Part shown: piece after piece, positions 55,105-64,000 of the stretch
Position numbering within the stretch: the first letter of the stretch is position 1
Layout: every line of letters begins with the position of its first letter
Source of the DNA: Bathynomus jamesi
Lineage: Eukaryota > Arthropoda > Malacostraca > Isopoda > Cirolanidae
DNA: 64,000 bases
Assembly: GCA_023014485.1 (NCBI GenBank)
Contig: JAJOZX010001734.1
Location: 669,001-733,000, forward strand
Reading direction: 5' to 3'
The notes under the pieces: model-generated
What the model was told of the DNA's origin: nothing
Database searches by the model: none
What the model saw: only the letters and a program-made list of their open reading frames with translations
Translations under genes and position numbers: made by a program

Positions 55105-57829
55105 TCAAGGGCCATAGTACCCAAAGGGTACGGTATTGTGGGTGCCAGGTACATTATAACGTTTCCTATGTGTTACGACACACTTTCGTCCCGCTAAGTT
55201 CCTTCACACACCCACCCCAGTTTTTTTGCTCGAAAATTGTGGGTCCATACAGTCAGTTGGGGCCTCTGGTCATCCTCATCTTCTAAGCTTACTAGCTCCT
55301 TCAGCGAATCAAAGTTAACAATTCGCCGGTTCGCCTGGTTCAGTGTGATGCCTTTAGCTTTCACGATATATCTCACTTCCTCCCCCACCCTCACCCGCAC
55401 CTCATAAGTATTTGGACCTGTTGAAACAAAAGAATCAACGTAGACACGATCTCCATACTCATCCTTGATCTCATCGGTCAGTTCTCTGAGGAATTCACCA
55501 ATAGGTGGCATGTAATCATCCCTCTGCGTGAATATCACAATATCTGTGTCTGCGTACAGAACCCTCCGCCCGAGAGAATGCAGTAGACCCCAAGGTTTGA
55601 TGCAAGTATACGCTGTGGTGAAGCTGGCTACAGGTATGTTTATAAGACGTGATGTATCTGTAGCCAATTCGTTCTGTTGTACTTTATTATTATGTACGTA
55701 TAACCCACATTCACGATCTCCATGACCTCTTTATCGGGAGCGTTGGCATAATCCCACACCTCGTTATAACTTTCGGCTAGATGGACGTTCCTCTTTACTG
55801 TATTCTGAGGAAATTTCCCCCAAAGACTATTTAGGCACAACTTTTCGGTCTCAATTCCTCGCGGATACCCTGAGGCTTCTACCTTTTCTTTCAAAGAAGT
55901 GCTTAAATATGGCGTGAAAAGGTAGGGTAACTTCTGAAACCTCCACACCTCATATAATCTTCAATATTCTGTAGCCATGGCGAACGGCTAGGGACAGCTC
56001 AGGACTTGTGTATACGACTCTGATCTTGCGCTGGTTGGATGTGTGATTACAAGCCCCACTGTTCTCCTCTGATCATTTCACGCACAGGGGAAACATGAGT
56101 TTGTGGTCTGTAACGACGGGTAAGATCGGCATCCATAAGTCGCGGTGGGGGAGCACGTGGGTTGTTTCTGTGAATGATGGTTAGTCTGTCTTTAGGAATG
56201 AAGTTGGTCTTTAATACCATAAAGCACAATGAGGCGATCGTGGTTACGACTTGTAGCGGGTCGCAGTTGAACCAGTCTATGTACATCCTTGTAAATTCCT
56301 GGAAACATACTCTAAGCACGCGCACATCATTCACGCAATAACGCTCACATTCATCCGCTATATTGTAAGGAACATCTTCATTAAATCTGTTGTAGTAGCG
56401 GTGAAAATATTCGAGCTCACTATCACTCATGTTGGCATTGTTAAAGTAGTGTTTGGTGGGTGGTCAGCTGACGTAATTTAAAATGTCGCTAGTGATGAAA
56501 ATGTAAGGGAAATACCTTTTGAAACTTCAGCGGCCTCGCCCATCACCTTGGGTAGCTTGGCTAATTTACAAGCTGTGAATAATAGTGTCTTTAAACTCAC
56601 CATTACTTTTTATTTGCATCTGTATAAGTTTGTTTCCTCTTTTCAAGGGATCGCCTGTAAATATCTCCGATGACTCGTGTTCAAGCAGTTCCTTATAAAG
56701 GAATTGTGTGCCAAATTTTGTGCAGTTATGGGCAAGAATATACAGTCATTTATTTGAACTTCGTTTTAGAAACGTTTGTTCATTTACCACATTTGTGACA
56801 CTCATCACACTCGATTTCCATGTACACGTCGCAGATCGTCTGGTTTACAAGTAGATGAGGAATAACCTCTTTGGTTTCAGCATCCGTATATGTTTCTATC
56901 TCGTAGTATACAGTTAAACAAGGTTTATTTTTAGTCTTAACATCTTTCATATAGCATACATGCTTTATACCATCTGCCTTATATTTTTCATGGCATGTAG
57001 AGCAGTGAATTTCATCGCATTTGTGCTCAAACTTTCCCCAATTATCCATCATATGAAACATACCACATTAACAGATTCTCATTTTGCTGCACGTGCCAAA
57101 TGACGTATGAAAATCAAAGCATTTATGATTGAAAAATGTGCGTCTACACACATGAGAGTCCCTCTTCTCAGCTTCAACTACACAACTTTCACACTTGGAT
57201 CTTTTACACTACTCACATACCATGTGGGAATCCTTACAATGTTTCACTATATCATCCGCAAACTCGAGACATCCCTTACACAAACCATGATGCCTTCCAT
57301 ATTTTCGACTTTTATCATAGCTCGCGTAAAGGTCCCTTATATTACGGATGGGGAGATACGTTGTCCCTAACAGGGCCATATTACAGTCAAACTCAAGCTT
57401 GGAATCTGAAGCCAGTTTACGGGCACGCTGCACAACCGTAAGCAACCAGATATTATACGCGATTGTATTTAGCATATTAAATATATGTGCCGAGACTATT
57501 GCTATAAACCCACAACCATGCTCGGTGTTTATATGCCGTCTGTAAATAGCTTGAGAATTGAAGTTAAGAGTATAAGATGTGGCTGTTTGTCCCGCAATAC
57601 GGAATACCCGTTCACTATCTATCGTGAAGTTGTCCATGTTGAAGGTTGTACTACTTTGAGGGGCTTGCAATATACGGCGCAAAATATAATCTATGTCCAC
57701 AGCAGCCAAGCGTCTGTATGCTATTACTACCCGAAAATCATCTACATCCCCGTCATCTGATCCTAACCCGAAGGACAGCCTCGTTCTGACTTCACGTCCG
57801 TCGCCGTTCTGAAGGAGAAAACTCCACAA
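55105..57829 (-). pseudogene. Protein-primed-type DNA polymerase B, Polinton copy B
   Basis: The N-terminal region (57829-57209) reads 'MWSFLLQNGDGREVRTRLSF'. It is followed by Cys/His-rich stretches ('CKGC', 'CDEIHCSTCHEKY', 'CDECHKCG') around 57260-56780 and an exonuclease-like 'CLTVYYEIETYTDAET'. It continues with 'YKELLEHESSEIFTGDPLKR', 'RYCVNDVRVLRVCF' and 'DPLQVVTTIASLCFMVLKTN' (56430-56190). There it jumps straight to the region after palm motif A: about 640 bp present in copy A is deleted near 56160. Motif B 'KLCLNSLWGK' (about 55840) and motif C 'RVLYADTDIV' (about 55550, with Ile where Ser is usual) follow. It ends 'TVPFGYYGP' at 55105. Several frameshifts. Confidence 0.85.
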
Positions 57830-58353
57830 TACGTCAAACTACGCGCCGTAGTCCGTATTCAACACTGTTGCTCTACATGGTTCGTGGGTCGACCCTGATT
57901 ACGTACCATCTTCTAGTTAGGGTTATGGTAGTGGTGCGCACCAGCTCGAATGTTATACTACTCTCCACAGAACGAGAAGCTGCTGCTGGGGAGGGTGTGA
58001 CAGGAATTGAACAGAAATAAGAGGGTACATTTTTATTTGTGGAAGGAACTAATGTGGGGGCTGTGCCGTAAGACGTAGAGCGCTGGGGCTCTATTACTGG
58101 AATTTTCGCGTAGCGGTGCTACAGATGACGTTGCTAGGGTTTCGCTATGGGGATTGGAGCCTGTAGCCCCAACTACACAGTCATCGGAATCATCCGTAAT
58201 ATCGATGATGGGACATGTTGCTGGCGCAGTACCTCATCATCATTCACGGTTCTGAGGAAGAAGAGGAAACTCAAGACTGTAGAATATATGGAGATCACTT
58301 AAAATTTTATTATATTTTGTAAATGTTCCACTTAGGAGTGTGACGTGTTAGAG
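57830..58353. other. Divergent intergenic region between the two Polinton gene blocks
   Basis: This lies between the polymerase (minus) and ATPase (plus) 5' ends, so it should hold divergent promoters, though no TATA or initiator could be assigned with confidence. A minus-strand open stretch at about 58060-58230 encodes an acidic, Ser-rich peptide containing 'IIDITDDSDD'. It may be a further N-terminal part of the polymerase or a small gene. Confidence 0.4.
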
Positions 58354-58981
58354 ATGGAATCTTTAGAAAAATTCAGGTTCACGAGCCTCTCTACATGTAC
58401 TACATCTGGCCCTACAGGATGTGGCAAGACTGTGTTTATGCTTACAATCATTAAAGACAAGTGGGAAATGTTTTCAATGTTGTGCATTAAGTCATATGGT
58501 ACTATTCGACGTACCTGTCGGTATCCAATGAGTACAAGATGATATTTTCTTCTACAAAGGCGTATATGACGTTAATTCGTTAAAGGGTAATAAACATACG
58601 GTCACTGTAATTGACAATCTTATGCTAGAAATGGATAAAACGTTTGCCCAGACATTTACAGTGTTCTCCCACCAACTTAACATAAGTGTATTCTTCATCA
58701 ATCAGAATCTATTTTTCAAAAATCGATACATGCGCGATGTGTCGTTAAGTACAAAATACCTAGTCTTATTCGCACAACGTAGAGATGTGTCACAAATTGG
58801 GGTATTAGCCAATCAAACGGTTCCGAATAGGCGTAAGACGTTTTTAGAAGTTTATAAAGAAGTTACAAGTCAACGTTACGGATGTTTGGTTCGTGACCTT
58901 CACCCGCGAAACATGTTTAGGGTGCTTCTAAGAACGAATATATTTCAAAACGAGCCTGAAACGGTGTATATTCCAGAATGA
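58354..58981 (+). pseudogene. Polinton A32/FtsK-type packaging ATPase, frameshifted
   Basis: The start is probably the ATG at 58354 ('MESLEKFRFTSLSTC'). The Walker A motif 'SGPTGCGKTVF' is near 58410-58440. The frame shifts between about 58490 and 58570. The distal part reads 'FYKGVYDVNSLKGN', then Walker B 'TVTVIDNLMLEM' (Asp-Asn where Asp-Asp is more usual), and 'FSHQLNISVFFINQNLFF', typical of the sensor region of these enzymes. It ends 'ETVYIPE' with TGA at 58979-58981. About 210 residues, the normal size. The enzyme would pump DNA into the capsid. Its stop overlaps the next gene's start (ATGA). Confidence 0.87.
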
Positions 58982-59303
58982 CAAAGAGGCTAAAGAAATA
59001 CCATGAATTAATAAAAATCTATCATCAACTGCTCCGGGCACTGCAGCAGCTGTTTGTTAAAAATATTGACTACGACTTTTTAAAATGCATCTGTGAAATC
59101 TGTCTTAACGTTATAAAGTGTAATGTACCGATGAAACCCTCTAAGAAGGCTCGCCTACGCCGTTACAAGAACATAATACGCACACTAGCTCGTAAAAGTC
59201 AAACTGTGGGGGGAAGAAAAAGCGAATTATTCTACAAAGAGAGGGATCATTCCTGCCCATCTTATTTTCAGTTTTGGGGCCTTTACTGACTGGTTTAATA
59301 TAA
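58978..59303 (+). pseudogene. Conserved small Polinton protein, frameshifted near its end
   Basis: It starts within the ATPase stop (ATGA, 58978-58981): 'MTKRLKKYHELIKIYHQLLR', then 'CEICLNVIKCNVPMKPSKKA' and 'RLRRYKNIIRTLARKSQ'. A frameshift near 59220 moves to 'REGSFLPILFSVLGPLLTGL', ending with TAA at 59301-59303. Without the shift the last 20 residues are replaced and the protein ends at 59289. I recognise this layout (basic helical body, 'CE.ALNVLKGNVPL', hydrophobic C-terminus) from Polinton-like elements that carry this type of capsid gene. Function unknown; a virion-associated basic protein is plausible. Confidence 0.75.
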
Positions 59304-59992
59304 TGAAGAAAGTAGTCGTGATAACACACGAAGTGTATGTTTCACTACAAAGCTCAAAGTGTCCAGATACAGTTTCAGAACCCCGTAAATGCAGGCTTAA
59401 AAGAATGAAAGGTGAATTGTGGTGCCTATTAAATAGTGAAAAGTCATCTGACGAGAAAAGATTCTTATACCAAGAAGCTCTGCAGAAATTTCTTCATAAG
59501 TACGAAAATTATAAGAACCCGACAGAGGTCCCCGTAGTTATTAGTCAAAGCGCAGACGGCGCTGTGATTAGAGGCAGAGGACCTGTGGTCGAATCTACAG
59601 ACGATCAGTCAAAGAATAACGGAGCGACCCCACAACATATCGAGTATGTATTAAAAAGTAGTTTCCCACATACATTGAGGAGTAAAGGTTTAAGTCTTTA
59701 TAATCTATTGAGTGAGGATCCCATTATAGAGTGGACCGATACAGGTGAGGTAATTGTCCAAAGAACAAAGGTACAGGCCTCGAATATCATTGACATCGTC
59801 CATGACCTGGTGAGAAAGTGGGATAGGCCCTCACCAGCAGGATGGAAGCATATTAAAGCAAGACTACAGAAAATATATATCCCCAAAACATTAATAGGAA
59901 ATCTGAAAAGGTTAAAAGACTTAGAGCAAACCTCGCATGTGCAACAACTGAGCATGCCTTTATCCCCAGCGGTATCATCTCTATGGTGGTGA
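59303..59992 (+). CDS. Conserved Polinton protein (229 aa) of unknown function
   Basis: It starts at 59303, sharing one base with the previous stop (TAATG). The N-terminus is 'MKKVVVITHEVYVSL', then a variable charged region. A conserved C-terminal domain follows from about residue 110: 'YVLKSSFPHTLRSKGLSLYN', 'EWTDTGEVIVQR', 'ASNIIDIVHDLVRKWDR', 'AGWKHIKARLQKIYIP'. I recognise this domain from the gene that accompanies the small basic protein and capsid in related elements; no activity is established. It is uninterrupted here. A role in virion assembly is only an inference from its neighbours. Confidence 0.72.
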   Translation: MKKVVVITHEVYVSLQSSKCPDTVSEPRKCRLKRMKGELWCLLNSEKSSDEKRFLYQEALQKFLHKYENYKNPTEVPVVISQSADGAVIRGRGPVVESTDDQSKNNGATPQHIEYVLKSSFPHTLRSKGLSLYNLLSEDPIIEWTDTGEVIVQRTKVQASNIIDIVHDLVRKWDRPSPAGWKHIKARLQKIYIPKTLIGNLKRLKDLEQTSHVQQLSMPLSPAVSSLWW

Positions 59993-60048
59993 AGGAAGAG
60001 ACCAAATAACAATGGTCAACCCTCCCCCCGTGCCTCTAAAATACGCAA

Positions 60049-60737
60049 ATGGCTAACATATTAAGAAAACGTTATTATGACATTTCTACCCCATCTCCTA
60101 CGGTGGCGTTGATAGACTGTACGAAAGTGTTTATAATGAGGGTGTAGGGAAAAAAGATGTTGAGAGGGTTTTGCGGGAGCAGGATGCTTATACACTTCAT
60201 AAGCCGGTGTGAAAGAGGCTTAAAACAGCTAAGACAGCAGCAGCCTCGATTGATTCTATTTGGCAGGCCGATTTAACAGACATGCAGAGATATTCAGTGT
60301 ATAATGATAGCTACCGCTACATCCTATTCATAATAGATGTATTCTATTCATATTTGTGGTTAATTCCCCTGAAAAATAAATCGCCTGAAACAGTTGCTAA
60401 AGCCACCAAAACGCTGATGTTGAAAGAAAACAGGATTCATGGCTATTTTTGTACGGACATGGAGAAAGAATTTATAGGCCGAGCTTTTCAGGACATGTTC
60501 ACAGAGTTTAATATCAGTTAATACACTAGCAATTTTATATATACGGCGTCTTTAGCTGAAAGAGTTCAACGTACCATAAAGGAACGTATTCACCGTTATT
60601 TTATACATAAAAACACACACAGATATATAGACTTTCTGGATTCACTGGCCTCGTCCTACAACCGTTCCTACCACTGTGCGATTGGTACAACACCTATCGA
60701 AATTTTAGAAAGAGTACGCACACAGAGCGTGAGGTGA
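60049..60737 (+). pseudogene. Polinton retroviral-type integrase (rve), broken
   Basis: It starts at 60049 ('MANILRKRYYDISTPSPT'). A frameshift near 60100 leads to 'YGGVDRLYESVYNEGVGKKD' and 'LREQDAYTLHKPV', then a TGA. The catalytic core has 'SIWQADLTDMQRYS' (first Asp), 'GYFCTDMEKEFIG' (second Asp), a TAA at 60519-60521, and 'LAERVQRTIKERIHRYF' (Glu). It ends near 60737 after 'TTPIEILERVRTQSVR'. The order and spacing match the DDE integrases of Polintons, which insert the element's linear DNA. Two in-frame stops and one frameshift inactivate it. Confidence 0.9.
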
Positions 60738-60812
60738 GGGAAGACAGCTTAACAGTTTTCCATTCCGTGACGGGAGTTTAACAGTGAAGCTGCACTTTCG
60801 TGCACTGATATA

Positions 60813-61124
60813 ATGACCCGAAGGCCTTTCACACTCTATCGAGGGGTGAGATACCAACGCAGGAGTGGAATTGGATCCATTTTTTCAACCATACTGCGTA
60901 CGGCTGTCCCATTGCTGAAGAGTGGTGCCAGATATCTCGGCAGGAATCAGGTCTTAACACGGTACAAGACATAATGGCGGGGACTAAGCCTAAAGAAGCT
61001 CTAAAAAAGCATCAAAGATGCAAATAGAAAAATGCGTGGTGGTGGGGAGAAAAAGAAGAGGCCTGTCTGGGAGAAGAAGAAGGGGGTACCAGCACGTGGA
61101 CATCAAAAAAGACGTATAATCTAA
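60813..61124 (+). pseudogene. Basic, hydrophobic virion-type protein (pX/pVI-like), broken
   Basis: It starts at 60813 ('MTRRPFTLYRGVRYQRRSGI') and continues 'GSIFSTILRTAVPLLKSGAR', then 'YLGRNQ'. After a frameshift near 60950 it reads 'DIMAGTKPKEALKK' in another frame. The Lys/Arg-rich tail ('KMRGGGEKKKRPVWEKKKG') is back in the first frame, ending near 61124. The pattern of RG/QRG start, Gly-rich hydrophobic helix 'AVPLLK.GA' and basic tail recurs next to capsid genes in Polintons and adintoviruses. It is compared there with adenovirus core and membrane-lytic proteins. Assignment is by pattern and position. Confidence 0.65.
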
Positions 61125-61241
61125 GCGACCGAAACCAATGATTGATAATTTTATTAACTGATATAAGCTAAGGACATTGCTCTCATGAATCATAGGTTGT
61201 TTATTAATTGTCGAGAGAGGTGCCACTATTTTTGACTCGCC

Positions 61242-62481
61242 ATGGCGCGTTTCATCCATCCGTGTAGTTCACAATGTTGTAAATCGGAACTGTCCCTCTT
61301 TGACATGCTCCCAACTCAAGTTTCTATTGAGCACAATGACTTTATTACAATTAAGCCGTTAAACACCATTAGCTCGCCGAATACTCCTATAGAATTCGTG
61401 ATCCCTAGCTCGGGCCCTTACTTTTTTGATCCAAGCTGTGTGCATAAGTACATGTACGCTAAACTAAGAATAGCACATTCAGATGGAACGGATTGCGAAG
61501 ACAAATACGTTGTATTCCCAGAAACAAACGTTCTACACTCCATATTCAGTCAGTGTGACGTGTATTTAAATCAGGTCAACATCTCGGCAGGAACTGGTTA
61601 CTCTCACCAACAAGCCTATCTGGAAAATGTACTTAACTTCTAAAGAACTGAAGGACACCTTTTTAACTGCCGAAGGTTATTACCAAGCTAAAGATGAAAA
61701 CAGTAAAAAGGACAAGTTTAAAAATTCTAAAAAGAAGATATATGAATGCTTCGGGCGCCTGCACACAGATTTCACATTTCAAGAGAAGCTGCTTGTGAAT
61801 GGGGTCGATATGAAAATAAAGTTCACTCGTACGAATCCTGAGATTTGTTTAAATCTGGGGGCTGACCAAGAAGAAAGCTCAAAACCTGTGGCGATTCATG
61901 TTATGGAGACATATCCTTGTGTGCACCGAGTGAAATTAAGCTCGGTTAAACAAAGAGAAATTGAAAAAAAATTACTACAAGCCAAAGTAAAATACCCAAT
62001 TAACAGAATACAGATCAAACTATATACGGTGCCCTCTGGGCTAACATCGAAACAGATAGAAAACGTCGCCCTTGGATCTCTGCCTAAAAGGTTATTAATT
62101 AGAATGCAGGAACACGTTTCAGCGAATGTAAAGTATAAAAAGAGTGCATTTAAATTAGAAAATTTCGGCCTTAAAAATATAACCCTATACGTCAATGGAG
62201 TCGCCTTAGGGGGGACACTTGAAACGGCTTATTCAACAGAAGCCGTGTTCCCGCTTTGCTCGAGAGCTTATAGTAATCTTGCTCATGTTGCCGGCACTTG
62301 CAACGAATTAGGAATCGGCGTAACACAGAAGAAATTCATCGAACAGGTTAGTCTTTACCCGTTTGACCTCACCCCTGACTTATCTACTAGTGTAAACACA
62401 CACATAAGTACACAGCAGAGTGGAAAATTCTCAGTCAGATTGGAATTCGCCAAGCCGCTAGACGCCCCTATTATTGACTAG
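61242..62481 (+). pseudogene. Polinton major capsid protein (double jelly-roll, F54H12.2-like), one frameshift
   Basis: It starts at 61242 ('MARFIHPCSSQCCKSELSLF') with a favourable GCCATGG context. It runs through 'LFDMLPTQVSIEH', 'GPYFFDPSCVHKYMYAKLRI' and 'NVLHSIFSQCDVYLNQVNIS' to 'QAYLENVLNF'. There a one-base shift near 61635 changes frame. The rest (to 62481) reads 'SKELKDTFLTAEGYYQAKDE', 'CFGRLHTDFTFQEKLLVNGV', 'YPINRIQIKLYTVPSGL' and 'KNITLYVNGVALGG'. The 'SQ.DV.LN' and 'GR.H.D...Q...L..GV' blocks are typical of the F54H12.2-like capsid proteins. Total about 413 residues with a single lesion, so the best preserved structural gene here. Confidence 0.85.
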
Positions 62482-62574
62482 TATACTTCGAATCACAGAC
62501 CCCATTAGAGATTTGTAGGTTTAGAGGCGTAGTCATGGACTTTTAAAATAGACGCGAATACACTCCAGAGAGTA

Positions 62575-62958
62575 ATGAATAGTGACCGAATCACACGCTC
62601 CAAATTTATCGGTGTGTTTGCGAAGAAAGAAACGCTGAAGCTTCCAGCTACGAGGCACTGCGGCGCACTTATTCTAAATACGGATGTTAGCAGAGGCGAA
62701 GGGATTCATTGGCTATACTTTTATTTTAAAAATAGGGAGAAAATGTACTATCATAATTCACTAGGAATCCATCTTTGGAATGACGCTATTATTTAAAATT
62801 TCTCGAGCAATTGCACATCCCCCAAATTGTCTGGAATCCATACCGTTTTCAGGGATACTACAGTAATATTCGCGGGATGTGCTGCCTTTCGTTTCTCTTG
62901 CATATGGCCCGAGGGAACGAATCTACAATTTTTTTAAAAATTATTCGGTTTGTGTGAC
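62575..62958 (+). pseudogene. Adenain-like cysteine protease (C5 family), frameshifted
   Basis: The first frame (62575-62796) reads 'MNSDRITRSKFIGVFAKKET', then 'HCGALILNTDVSRGEGIHW' with the catalytic His in 'GIHWLYFYFK'. After a shift near 62795 the second frame gives 'FLEQLHIPQIVWNPYRFQGY', then 'YSNIRGMCCLSFLLHMARG' with the candidate catalytic Cys, ending at 62958. 'NTD...G.HW..FYF' followed by an aromatic/Gln block and a Cys is the adenain arrangement used for capsid maturation. The assignment rests on these short blocks and on position after the capsid gene. Confidence 0.65.
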
Positions 62959-63489
62959 ACTGAGCGAAATGATGTTCTGGTATGCAGCCAGATAAAAATT
63001 CGGTTCCCGTTTTTACAAAATCGCTGAATTATGTGAAGTTTTATGTATATATAATTTGATAATAAAAACCCACTCTAATAAACTCTGTCTATTAGAGTGG
63101 GTTTTTATTATCATATTTTGACCTTCATGTAGAAAAAGTGAAGGTTTTTGCATTTAGTACATATATATAATTGTAACTTAAGTAATTGCAACAATATTTT
63201 GTAAAATATTAAATGTCTCCAATAATATTAGTTTGTTTAGAGTTTAAGGATTATATTTGTAGCTAATTTAAAATGTAATGGATGCTAATTCTGTAACTAA
63301 TTTAAGTTGGATATAAATATATAATGTATAAAAAATGGGATCAATATATCTCCTATATGTGTGAGAAAAACTGAAGGACATATTACGTAAAATTGTGTTG
63401 TATACAGTAAACGCTATTATGTACTATTTTATTAAAACGTTCCTCATGGCTCTATCGTTTAAAAAAGTTGATGCCTTATTTCATGCCCG

Positions 63490-63531
<42 letters not shown>

Positions 63532-63545
63532 GAAAAAAGAAAAAC
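62959..63545. repeat. Gap with a Penelope-type tail hairpin and AC microsatellite
   Basis: AATAAAAACCCACTCTAATA (63061-63080) is exactly inverted at 63090-63109 around a 9-nt spacer. The sequence to 63160 matches the tail at 10780-10850 ('CTTCAYGTAGAAAAA', 'GTGAAG'). An AC run occupies about 63491-63528. No gene. Confidence 0.7.
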
Positions 63546-63752
63546 TCACATCACTTCGTCGATGATACGACAATCGCTGGGCTGAGTGTGCAGTAAAACT
63601 TCTACCTCCGTATTCAGGTCACTATCCATGACATGCAATTCTTCAAAATTATTACGAAAAGTTTCTATAAAACGATCGATTTCCGCATGTCCTTTAAGGA
63701 AAAAGGACACGGTTGTAGACAGAAATTTTAAAATTACTTTTGGCCAATTCAT
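63546..63752 (-). CDS. Small uncharacterised ORF (68 aa)
   Basis: 'MNWPKVILKFLSTTVSFFLK' followed by a mixed acidic stretch ending 'PSDCRIIDEVM'. It is an amphipathic or membrane-like start with no recognisable family. It lies beyond the last recognisable Polinton gene, on the opposite strand. It may be chance; reported because the flanks hold little else. Confidence 0.2.
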   Translation of the reverse strand: MNWPKVILKFLSTTVSFFLKGHAEIDRFIETFRNNFEELHVMDSDLNTEVEVLLHTQPSDCRIIDEVM

Positions 63753-63849
63753 ACAATTTTCTGAAGAAAGTCTGCAGGCCTCTGGATTATGAAATAATTA
63801 ATACATAAAAGTTGAAATTTGAATCCCCGTTAAGAGAAAAATGAAGAAT

Positions 63850-63960
63850 CACTTTGCACTTTGAATGAGACACTGCGACGACTTATTCTAAATACGGTTT
63901 AGAGGTGGAGAAGGGATTCATTGGATATCAGTTTATTTTAAAAAATAGGGACCGCTGGCG
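63850..63960 (+). pseudogene. Second, degenerate fragment of the adenain-like protease
   Basis: CTTATTCTAAATACGG and 'GAAGGGATTCATTGG' with the following TTTATTTTAAAAAATAGGGA repeat 62668-62738 in the same orientation, with differences and small deletions. The His block reads 'GEGIHWISVYF'. It suggests another Polinton copy or a local duplication starting near the right edge. Confidence 0.6.
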
Positions 63961-63967
63961 TTTATGC

Positions 63968-64000
<33 letters not shown>
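63968..64000. repeat. GA microsatellite at the window edge
   Basis: A pure GA dinucleotide run continuing to the last base. Confidence 0.95.

Larger units (their letters stand above)
49078..62958. mobile_element. Polinton/Maverick-type element, copy B, with near-complete gene set
   Basis: The minus strand (57829 to 49078) carries DNA polymerase B and genes X, Y and Z. The plus strand (58354-62958) carries packaging ATPase, two conserved small ORFs, retroviral-type integrase, a basic hydrophobic protein, major capsid protein and adenain-like protease. PolB, integrase, ATPase, protease and capsid together are the defining set of Polintons (adintovirus-like). Two transposons are inserted (49453-52616 and 52955-54300); without them the span is about 9.4 kb. 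The left end is cut by a LINE, and no terminal inverted repeats were found. Nearly every gene has a frameshift or stop. Confidence 0.88.

Noticed and set aside
37209..63960. Free-living virus integrated recently
   Set aside because: Polinton genes are virus-like, but the copies carry many lesions and nested transposons, which fits old resident elements.

Overview
This is a eukaryotic, invertebrate-type window built almost entirely of transposable elements, many nested or broken; no ordinary host gene was found. Five AACCT/TTAGG telomere-type repeats (19701-19725) hint at an arthropod. Dense AT/GT microsatellites, tRNA-derived SINE-like pieces, Penelope-like elements, CR1-like LINEs, Tc1/mariner, piggyBac, hAT and Polinton elements fit a large, repeat-rich genome. 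A crustacean is a guess, not a demonstration.

Layout, left half. 1-1.2 kb: a broken transposon-type gene of unknown family. 1.9-4.9 kb: a Tc1 element whose transposase is split by a 1.19-kb hAT insertion. 5.9-7.1 kb: a 599-bp tandem duplication carrying long hairpins. 7.7-8.5 kb: a deleted DD41D mariner-like element. 8.9-10.3 kb: LINE 3' ends. 11.4-14.1 kb and 16.6-18.9 kb: two elements with TAGGGTG termini and hAT-like 8-bp target duplications. 14.5-16.2 kb and 20.4-23.0 kb: Penelope-like elements, the second a long inverted repeat. 19.5-20.0 kb: a MITE holding telomere-type repeats. 23.0-27.1 kb: a mariner-type element interrupted by a piggyBac. 27.1-34.5 kb: LINE pieces, including a CR1-like element whose reverse transcriptase segment is inverted relative to its ORF1 and endonuclease.

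Layout, right half. 34.5-35.5 kb: a hAT 3' end with a recognisable intron. 36.1-36.9 kb: the second deleted DD41D copy. 37.2-42.0 kb: Polinton copy A (four small genes and DNA polymerase B, all minus). 43.8-48.6 kb: a large element with about 390-bp terminal inverted repeats, invaded by a 592-bp palindrome and another MITE. 49.1-63.0 kb: Polinton copy B. On its minus strand are the small-gene cluster and polymerase; on its plus strand are packaging ATPase, two conserved small ORFs, integrase, a basic/hydrophobic virion-type protein, major capsid protein and adenain-like protease. Copy B is interrupted by a TAGGGTG element (49453-52616) and by the only intact DD41D element (52955-54300).

How it works together. 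The Polinton genes form a virus-like module (replication, integration, packaging, capsid, maturation) but carry stops, frameshifts and insertions, so the copies look dead. The best candidate for something little described is the TAGGGTG group: four elements with matching termini, hAT-like 8-bp target duplications in the clearest cases, and transposases that keep a D...CxxH arrangement but little other obvious resemblance to classical hAT proteins. All family names rest on motif recognition by eye; no database search was run.
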